A stretch of DNA of 36,723 nt, taken from the IMG/VR virus record IMGVR_UViG_3300003324_000055, positions 1-36,723 of that record. One strand, 5' to 3'. Positions within the stretch are counted from its first letter, which is position 1. Every line of letters begins with the position of its first letter. The notes beneath the pieces were generated by a model, which was not told the origin of the DNA, did no database searches, and saw only the letters and a program-made list of their open reading frames with translations. Positions 30,735 to 36,723 of the stretch are shown here, in pieces. Position numbers and translations under genes: made by a program. The DNA is from a virus.

Positions 30735-31787
30735 TTACGCTCGGCTACGCGCCAACCCCAATTCGACTGCCTCTAGCATGTTTTTGGGAACCGGCTGCGC
30801 GCCATTGGTTGCAGTGCCCGAGGCACCTGTCACCGTTCGCACAGAGGGCTTGGCCGGCATCATGGCTTTGAGGCGATCCTCGACCGCACGGCGCGCGTCT
30901 TTCGACATCTGCACCGCTTCCTCCGGCGATCTGGGAGCGCCTTTCATAGCAATCATCTGCCGAACCTCAGCCTCCACAAACGGCTGCTTCTTCGGATAGT
31001 CGGGATCGCTCTGCTTCCACTGGTCTTCCCAGGTAATGACTGCCGTTCTCACCGCATTGATGTGATTGCTCTGCTGGCTCTGAACCGTGCGCTCAACGGT
31101 GCGCTCAGACTGCTTGGTCGCCAGTTGCAGGTTCGCCCGCTCACGCGAGACGTGGAGTGCCGTATCCTCATCTATGAGCCCCTGGTCCACCTTGGCCTGC
31201 AAATCGGCGGGTAGCCGATTGCCGGTCAAAACAGTTAGGTTCTCAACGATTGGCGTAATCAGCTCCAGCGCCTTGCCGGGGTCACTTTTTATCAGCGATG
31301 CGATGAGGAAGGCTTGCGCCACGTCCTCGGAAGACAAATCAGCCTCTTGCACGGCCGTGCGGAAGGACTCGAAGTCTTGGACGACCTTTTCCTTGGCGCC
31401 AAACTCCTGCTCGCGGGCTTCAAAGCCTTTAAGCCTCTCTTCCAGATCACGGGTGTGCTTCAAGACTTGCCGGAATCGCGGATGCTTCCCAAACGGCATG
31501 TTTTCATATGCCTTCGGGTCCAACGATGGCGGCTTTTCAGTGTTAGCTTCCTTTTCTCCAGACTTCTCCTGCCCCTCGGTCGATTGGGGCGCCTCTTTTG
31601 CTTGCTGTTGTGTCTCGTCTGGCTTAGCTAGAGCCTCCGAGACAGCTTCAAGCATCGAAGCCGGTTTAACGACCTCTGAAGCGGACGAATTTTCAGTATT
31701 AGCGTCCGGTGCCGATGACGAAGGCGGCGTTACGTCGGCAGATTGGGCCGATGACGAGTCGGCCTCTGTATTTACGTCAATTGACAT
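30735..31787 (-). CDS. Capsid scaffolding protein, 350 aa
   Basis: Placed directly before the capsid gene, with AAGGAG before the ATG. The N-terminal 90 residues are disordered and acidic Ser/Glu-rich ('EADSSSAQSADVTPPSSSAP'), the middle (about 105-250) is helical coiled coil ('FRQVLKHTRDLEERLKGFEA'), and the C-terminus is short, basic and helical ('RAVEDRLKAMMPAKP', 'MLEAVELGLARSRA'). This acidic, helical build and gene order are those of scaffolds that guide procapsid assembly. 'MLEAV' occurs near both ends (about 43 and 337). It overlaps the upstream gene by 16 bases. Confidence 0.8.
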   Translation of the reverse strand: MSIDVNTEADSSSAQSADVTPPSSSAPDANTENSSASEVVKPASMLEAVSEALAKPDETQQQAKEAPQSTEGQEKSGEKEANTEKPPSLDPKAYENMPFGKHPRFRQVLKHTRDLEERLKGFEAREQEFGAKEKVVQDFESFRTAVQEADLSSEDVAQAFLIASLIKSDPGKALELITPIVENLTVLTGNRLPADLQAKVDQGLIDEDTALHVSRERANLQLATKQSERTVERTVQSQQSNHINAVRTAVITWEDQWKQSDPDYPKKQPFVEAEVRQMIAMKGAPRSPEEAVQMSKDARRAVEDRLKAMMPAKPSVRTVTGASGTATNGAQPVPKNMLEAVELGLARSRA

Positions 31788-32248
31788 CCCAAACTCCTTG
31801 CAAGATCCACTCGTTTCCAGAGGTAGCTGATAAATAACTCATCCTCATCGCCACGACTGGCCCCCAAACTCTCGCAAAACCGTGCGGCATCGGCATTGAT
31901 CTTCAACACCGGCACCTTGACCGTCTCGGCGCCCGCGCTCAGCAGTCGTTCCATCACCTGCTTAAAGCCTCTCTTCGCGGCACGCCAAGACAATCCATCG
32001 AATTCATCGGTCTCTAGCATCCAGGCTTGCCAACTGTCAAGTCCGATGCGTTGTGCCCCGAATATACAGACAGGTTCCCTATCGCGCAATACGACATAAC
32101 TGCAAGGGAACAAAAGATAGGCCAATGCGTACTGACTGTGGTTCCAAACTGTGCCCATCGCCATCAATTCCCGCTTGTTTTCCTCCGTCAGCCGGCTCAG
32201 CACGTAACAGATATTCTCGTAGCTCGCAAAGGCGACCGCGTGGGCCAC
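31772..32248 (-). CDS. T7 gp13-like GNAT-fold protein, 158 aa
   Basis: Resembles the acetyltransferase-fold phage proteins related to T7 gp13 (DUF2833): 'WNHSQYALAYLLFPCSYVVL' and 'REPVCIFGAQRIGLDSWQAW', then 'MLETDEFDGLSWRAAKRGFK', 'VKVPVLKINADAARFCESLG' and 'FISYLWKR', which give the strand-helix order of a GNAT domain with the 'A.RFCESLGA' C-terminal motif. Starts at a GTG directly after the portal stop (TAA-GTG). Acetyltransferase activity is not shown; in T7 this protein is needed for morphogenesis. Confidence 0.7.
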   Translation of the reverse strand: MAHAVAFASYENICYVLSRLTEENKRELMAMGTVWNHSQYALAYLLFPCSYVVLRDREPVCIFGAQRIGLDSWQAWMLETDEFDGLSWRAAKRGFKQVMERLLSAGAETVKVPVLKINADAARFCESLGASRGDEDELFISYLWKRVDLARSLGCQLT

Positions 32249-34375
32249 TTAAATGGCCTCGCCCGGCCTGGGGACTTGCCCCTGTCGGATGTCGTTTGGG
32301 GCCGGACGCGGGAATTGTGGACGCACTACGTTATCGCCACCCTCTGGGCCTTGCTGTTCCGGCGGATTCTCGGCATTCCCCGCCTGTGCTGTCACCTGCT
32401 GCTGGCGGTTCAACACCATGATAGCCGGCAAATTGGCAACGATAGCCTCATCCAAGTCCACCTTGTCGTCCATACGCTTAACGGTCTCCTTGGCAAGCCA
32501 GGTCGGCGAGATTTCACCCGTCTGCAACGCAAGAGGCAACAACTGTATCCAGTTTTGCAAATCGACGGCCTGGTGCGGCTTGCCGGATGACCCCGCCTCG
32601 ACCTCTAGCCAAAGCTGTTCTGTGATCTCCTCTGCACTCCACTGAGGCCACACCGCGAATTGGCCGGCGATTTTAGCGACTGTCTCAGGCGACATCTCTT
32701 TTAACAGCACTACACCCGCGCCGCGAGCCAGCGCGGACAGGAAATCATCCATCTCGTCTACGTCAGCATTGGTCGAAACCATGCGTGAGTTTTCTGCGAT
32801 GGTGGATTCGGTCGCCGTATCGCCTGAAGTCGTGCCCAAGTTTGCCTGTTGATTGCCCAAGACAAGCAGGTAGTCCTGGTAGACCTCTGCGGAGTCGTAG
32901 AGACGCGCGTCTATTGCTGCGAATTGCATCGGAGCGATGAGATCTGACGGCTTCATGCCCTTCTCAATCGCGTTGACCAGCAATATTTCATGCGGCACGC
33001 TCGACATAATCGCCTGCTTGTCTTCGATTTCCATCGCACCCTTAGCGCCCACGTACCTGGGAGTATTCGCAATCCTGTGCTGTCTCAAGGCTTCGCGCTG
33101 GCGGTTGTGCTCGCGCTGCTGAGACTTCATCTTCTCGACATCGGAGGGTGGGAACACGTCTTTTGCGTGCTCGATGTCGTTCCAGCTTAGCGTGTAGTAG
33201 GGGAAAAACTGCGGGATCGAAATATTTGGTTTGCGCGGCTCCTCTAAAAAGTCTTCGTAGCCGTCGCATAATGTATAGAGCAATCCGTCTTTCTTGTCGT
33301 AATACTCATAACAGCACGCAAAGTCACCGCTGCCCTGCTCACCGTCTCGCGTGTATGTCTTATAGCTGCCTTGCTTTAGGTCTACGTTGTAATACTCCAT
33401 AACCTGAGAGGGGGTGAGCCACATGCGCTCAGCCACGGCATCGCAGCCGACAAAGCCCTTGAGCATCTTGACGTTCCCGATCGGGATCACATCCCAGGAC
33501 TTCGGGAAGTCAAATACCAATCCTTCTTGCAAGACTACATCCGGAGACTCCGCAAGAGACTTTATAATTAATTCAAGTTCCGTTTTTTCTGCCTCAAGAT
33601 TCTGATCGTTTTCGCCGTCGTTTATATTTTTAATAAGCCCTTCAATATGCATCAACTTTTCTTGGCTATCCGCGAGTCGATTTAAAATAATTGGCGTCTT
33701 GCCTGTCTGCCTCTGGAATCCCAGCTTGACGTATCCGACTCCGGTTCCGGTGACTCTGCGTACAAGCTGCTTCACCTGCAACTTAAACGTCGGGTCAGTT
33801 ACATCCGTAAAGTGATGAAACAAAATCTCAAGCGTCTCGCCGATCTTAGTCAGCATTCTCTGTTCAGACAATCCACGCTGAATGTCGGCCACAAGCGCTT
33901 GGCTCTGTTGCAACTGTGGCACTAACTCTGGTGCTACGCCGGTTCCGCCAATGGCGCCAGCCAACAACTGCATCGCAGCCTTCGCCGTCTCGATATTGCC
34001 GTCCCAGATCTGATACCAAACCCGGTCGGCTTTTCTGGCACGCACGCGCGGGTTTTTCGCATATAGCATGTTGGTCTTTTGCGCGACATGACGGCCGGTG
34101 ATGTTGGCGACGTACTGCTTATCCTTGTCCCATTCCTTTTCGCAGCCGTTCTTCACGATGTCCAAGTTGGACTTCATGCGGTCGAAGTCTTTTTCGTATC
34201 TTTTTTGCGCGTCTTGAACCCTAGTCAGCAGGCACTGGACGAGATCCTTGCGGCCCTGGTCCACTTCCACCGGCGAGCCCATCCCTTGCCCCGGTCTGGG
34301 GTCGAGCACCATCTGTCCCTGCGTGATGGGGTAGTCGTCACCAGATTGCACATCGACTTCTCTGATATCCGTCAT
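32249..34375 (-). CDS. Portal protein, 708 aa
   Basis: A large, mostly helical protein between terminase and scaffold, in the usual portal position. N-terminal 'RRYEKDFDRMKSNLDIVKNG'-type wing residues, 'YVANITGRHVAQKTNMLYAK' and 'KNPRVRARKADRVWYQIWDG' match the portal opening 'N....V....A..Y..NP..R..'. Further 'LFHHFTDVTDPTFKLQVKQL', 'RRVTGTGVGYVKLGFQRQTG' (stem/crown) and 'SKDVFPPSDVEKMKSQQREHN'-like helical turns follow. The acidic/Gln-rich C-terminal tail (NAENPPEQQGPEGGDN) extends into the crown. It forms the dodecameric DNA channel. Some 200 residues longer than T7 gp8, in the range of P22-like portals. Confidence 0.85.
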   Translation of the reverse strand: MTDIREVDVQSGDDYPITQGQMVLDPRPGQGMGSPVEVDQGRKDLVQCLLTRVQDAQKRYEKDFDRMKSNLDIVKNGCEKEWDKDKQYVANITGRHVAQKTNMLYAKNPRVRARKADRVWYQIWDGNIETAKAAMQLLAGAIGGTGVAPELVPQLQQSQALVADIQRGLSEQRMLTKIGETLEILFHHFTDVTDPTFKLQVKQLVRRVTGTGVGYVKLGFQRQTGKTPIILNRLADSQEKLMHIEGLIKNINDGENDQNLEAEKTELELIIKSLAESPDVVLQEGLVFDFPKSWDVIPIGNVKMLKGFVGCDAVAERMWLTPSQVMEYYNVDLKQGSYKTYTRDGEQGSGDFACCYEYYDKKDGLLYTLCDGYEDFLEEPRKPNISIPQFFPYYTLSWNDIEHAKDVFPPSDVEKMKSQQREHNRQREALRQHRIANTPRYVGAKGAMEIEDKQAIMSSVPHEILLVNAIEKGMKPSDLIAPMQFAAIDARLYDSAEVYQDYLLVLGNQQANLGTTSGDTATESTIAENSRMVSTNADVDEMDDFLSALARGAGVVLLKEMSPETVAKIAGQFAVWPQWSAEEITEQLWLEVEAGSSGKPHQAVDLQNWIQLLPLALQTGEISPTWLAKETVKRMDDKVDLDEAIVANLPAIMVLNRQQQVTAQAGNAENPPEQQGPEGGDNVVRPQFPRPAPNDIRQGQVPRPGEAI

Positions 34376-34376
34376 G

Positions 34377-36008
34377 TCACATTCCCCCTGCGGCAGTCAG
34401 CCGCTTAGCTCGCCTTTTCTCCGCCTCTGACCGCGCCTTAACCCAAGCCAAGCTGCCGACACGCACCACTTTCTCAGGCTCTCTCGTCTTTGATGGCTTG
34501 ATCTCTCTAAGCAGCCCCGTGCCTATCAGGCTCATGAAAGACACAAAGTCATCGTGTACCGCATTCGGAAACCTTAGCATCTCTGCCTGCGCTTCCGGCC
34601 ACCACGGTGCGAACGTTGGGAACCTGACCCTGCCCAACTCGATCATGCCTCGAATTGACCTTGCGCGCACTAATAGCTCTTTGCTCGGCGTGATGCTGTC
34701 GTCCAGCATCGTCCCGTAGCATCGTTCCTCTATCATCCTCTTCACCAAGAACGGCTTGAACGATTTACTGATGTGCTCGTTCTCCGCCCACCAAATCATA
34801 GGCTCATGCAACTGCATTTTGTTGATCATCATCTCGACGATCTTCGACGTGTCGCCCTCACGTTCCCAGTAGAGGTCTGGCAACACCCAGAGGATGCCGT
34901 CCTCGTCAACCCCAACCGTCCCCATGCACGTCTTGTCGCGGCGCTCCTCTTCCTTTGGGCTTACCGCATGATCGGATGCCGAGTATTTTCGCAAATTACG
35001 CGGCAAATCCTCTAACTTATAACCAATTAAATTCGCTCGTTTGAAATAATCCCCGTCTTCTGGCGATGGGTTGCCCTGGTACAGCGCCTCGAATACGGAC
35101 TTATCCAGTCGTTTCGCCTCGGCCAGGAACTTTAATCCCTTCCTCTCCGGCCATAGGCTGCTCATTGGCCGATCCCCAAACTGCAGCTTCACCTCATCAT
35201 CGGCAGGCATTTCCAACTTCAATCCCAACGCATCCGCCAACTTCTGGTCTGTCACCACGGCAGGAATGTTTATATACTTCCACTTCTCCGCCGTCAGCTT
35301 GTCATGCTCAGGATGCTCAGGGTCACACAGTCGTCCAATAAGATCATTTTGGTTCCATCGGGTATGGACTACTACTATCGCGCTAGAGCTGTGACAGCGT
35401 GAAAACGTCACCGCCGTAAACCATTCCCATATCTGCCGTAATATCGTCGGCGAGTCTGCCTCTGCTTTATTTTTAAGAGCGTCATCGATTATCAGCATGT
35501 CGCCAGCCTTACCCGTCGTCTTTCCGTCTCGCCCAACGAAGGCCAGCTCTCCGCCGTGGTCGTCAATAACTAATAGCCCTCGACTACTGCCGCCCTTCCT
35601 AAAACTCAACCCAGGGAATATCTGCCGATACGGATCGCTCGTCATCAACGCCCTGACCTTGCCGCCCCACTCCTCCGCAAACTCCTGACTGTACGTGCCT
35701 AGTATTAATTTAATCCACGGAAATCGGCCGGCAATCCAGGCTGGAAATGCGTGGCTTATCACCGATGACTTCCCAAACTGAGGCGGCATCGATACGGCTG
35801 CCCTCGACAAATCTCCCGCCGCTATCTTCTCCATCACTTCGCACAGCAGTCGAGCTTGAGGCGTCTCCTGATACAGCGATCGCCCAGCGTCCTCCATATC
35901 GTCAGGATCAGGGTTCATCAGCCGCAGGAATTGCAGCAGCGATGACTTGGCCTCCTCGATAGCGAGCAGCCTCCTTGTGGCTTTGGCGATGTCAACGTTG
36001 CCCTGCAT
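34377..36008 (-). CDS. terL: Terminase large subunit (packaging ATPase/nuclease), 543 aa
   Basis: The ATG at 36008 has GGAG six bases upstream; a GTG at 36020 has no room for a Shine-Dalgarno. The Walker A-like motif is 'MPPQFGKSS' (74-82), followed by 'LGTYSQEFAEEWGGKVR' (103-119). Walker B is 'MLIIDD' (171-176) and the coupling motif 'VVVHTRWNQNDLIG' (212-225). The C-terminal RNase H-like nuclease starts at 'YSASDHAVSPKEE' (Asp of the first catalytic strand) with 'GILWVLPDLYWEREGD' after it. ATP-driven packaging and headful or site cleavage. It overlaps the upstream gene by 17 bases. No small terminase subunit is visible in the window. Confidence 0.92.
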   Translation of the reverse strand: MQGNVDIAKATRRLLAIEEAKSSLLQFLRLMNPDPDDMEDAGRSLYQETPQARLLCEVMEKIAAGDLSRAAVSMPPQFGKSSVISHAFPAWIAGRFPWIKLILGTYSQEFAEEWGGKVRALMTSDPYRQIFPGLSFRKGGSSRGLLVIDDHGGELAFVGRDGKTTGKAGDMLIIDDALKNKAEADSPTILRQIWEWFTAVTFSRCHSSSAIVVVHTRWNQNDLIGRLCDPEHPEHDKLTAEKWKYINIPAVVTDQKLADALGLKLEMPADDEVKLQFGDRPMSSLWPERKGLKFLAEAKRLDKSVFEALYQGNPSPEDGDYFKRANLIGYKLEDLPRNLRKYSASDHAVSPKEEERRDKTCMGTVGVDEDGILWVLPDLYWEREGDTSKIVEMMINKMQLHEPMIWWAENEHISKSFKPFLVKRMIEERCYGTMLDDSITPSKELLVRARSIRGMIELGRVRFPTFAPWWPEAQAEMLRFPNAVHDDFVSFMSLIGTGLLREIKPSKTREPEKVVRVGSLAWVKARSEAEKRRAKRLTAAGGM

Positions 36009-36723
36009 ACGGATCTCCACCCTCCGTCACCTCGCGCGGCCCCATCACCGCCTGCACTAACCTCTGCCACGGTGTCACCGCTGCGGCCCAGTGGCGACCA
36101 GCCCTCACCCCCGGATACCGGTTCTGAAAATACATCGCATCCGTCTGCGCCGGAAACTCTCTGTGCAGCTGCGCTGCTTTTGGGTCGTAGTTCAACCCTC
36201 TATCCATTGCCGGCACCAATGTCGCCGTCAGCTCATTGCTCGACTGACGTTTGGCATCCATACTCGGAAATCCCAGCTCCGCCGCCCGGGCAAAGAACGC
36301 ATCGCCCGCGCTTGATTCCGGTACGCCGTATGGGTCGCTCTTACTCCACGCCAGGTTCCCCCTCACGCTTCGCCCTACCGGATACAACGCCGCGTTTTGC
36401 CGCGCCACCAATTCCGGCCCCAACCTCTCTTCCGCCGCATCCGTCCTCGCGTGCATCAGCTCATGCAGAATCACATCTGCCAAAGTCCTGTCATCCAGCC
36501 CATTGCCGCCACCTAGGTACACCTTCGCGCCAACCTCACCGCCCCTGTTCCACCTTTGCGCCTTCGGGCTCGTGTAGTCGCCCAACATGTCCCCTTTATC
36601 CTCGCCGCTAAACGTTATCGGCGTGTTGGCCTTGAAGTAATCCGGAAACGACTTCTGCAAGCCCGACAATAACTCAGCGATGTGCGACTGACCCCATGAA
36701 GTGATGCCGGTGTAGGCGGGCAT
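35992..36723 (-). CDS. HExxH zinc metallopeptidase-like protein, 243 aa or more
   Basis: The motif 'DVILHELMHARTD' (83-95) contains HELMH (87-91), the zinc-binding and catalytic signature of metallopeptidases. A possible third ligand lies in 'SSNELTATL' (161-169, Glu164), 73 residues later, as in gluzincin-type layouts. The rest ('GEVGAKVYLGGGNGLDDRTL', 'YFQNRYPGVRAGRHWAA') is unfamiliar. The ATG is exactly at the window's last base, so the real start may lie outside. It sits where many phages have the small terminase subunit, immediately before TerL and overlapping it. It could be a virion or head-maturation protease, or a host-directed enzyme; nothing here decides. Confidence 0.7.
   Translation of the reverse strand: MPAYTGITSWGQSHIAELLSGLQKSFPDYFKANTPITFSGEDKGDMLGDYTSPKAQRWNRGGEVGAKVYLGGGNGLDDRTLADVILHELMHARTDAAEERLGPELVARQNAALYPVGRSVRGNLAWSKSDPYGVPESSAGDAFFARAAELGFPSMDAKRQSSNELTATLVPAMDRGLNYDPKAAQLHREFPAQTDAMYFQNRYPGVRAGRHWAAAVTPWQRLVQAVMGPREVTEGGDPYAGQR

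Noticed and set aside
1-36723. CRISPR arrays, tRNA genes, insertion sequences, integrase or attachment sites
   Set aside because: I looked for regular short repeats, cloverleaf-like regions, transposase or integrase motifs and found none that I could support by eye; a tRNAscan or HMM search would settle it.

Overview
This window is most of a tailed double-stranded DNA phage (or prophage) genome with a podovirus-type short tail, probably from a Gram-negative, moderately G+C-rich host. The virion genes are large terminase, portal, a gp13-like acetyltransferase-fold protein, scaffold, HK97-fold major capsid, a gp11-like adaptor, a gp12-like nozzle and a row of internal/ejection proteins. I see no tape measure, tube or sheath gene. 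No integrase, CI-type repressor, RNA polymerase, DNA polymerase, tRNA or rRNA was seen, so lifestyle and host cannot be fixed from this piece.

Layout. (1) 1-496, minus strand: the N-terminus of a superfamily II helicase running off the left edge, a small unknown gene, and a Cro-like HTH regulator. (2) 497-578: the control region, with two promoter-like sequences that face each other and overlap. (3) 579-7520, plus strand: an early/accessory operon. It starts with a YqaJ-family exonuclease and a RecT-family annealing protein and continues as a chain of very small genes, nearly all joined by ATGA/GTGA overlaps. These include a LuxR-type HTH protein, a membrane peptide, a mini SPFH/HflC-tail-like membrane protein, three Cys-rich zinc-ribbon-like proteins and many unknowns. 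At least three stop-terminated mini-ORFs sit at the junctions. (4) 7517-36723, minus strand: the late operon, read right to left.

Read in its own direction, the late operon runs: HExxH metallopeptidase-like protein, TerL, portal, gp13-like protein, scaffold, major capsid (followed by a strong intrinsic terminator), a small unknown protein, adaptor, nozzle, five internal/ejection proteins, a self-contained promoter-gene-terminator unit (317-aa structural protein), then a receptor-binding cluster. That cluster contains small structural proteins, a fibre, a 930-aa beta-helix tailspike, a collagen-like linker, a beta-rich fibre protein and an 883-aa beta-helix tailspike. The operon ends with the lysis cassette: coiled-coil membrane protein, 28-aa membrane peptide, NPGNLR-type muramidase-like endolysin, holin-like protein and a hydrophobic protein. 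The early and late arms converge with their stop codons sharing one CTAG.

Six complete genes too short for ordinary ORF cut-offs were added by reading junctions: 3073-3234, 6193-6336, 6557-6727, 8742-8828, 12312-12395 and 17450-17611. There is no stretch over 300 bases without a gene. Function calls rest on motif recognition by eye, with no database search.
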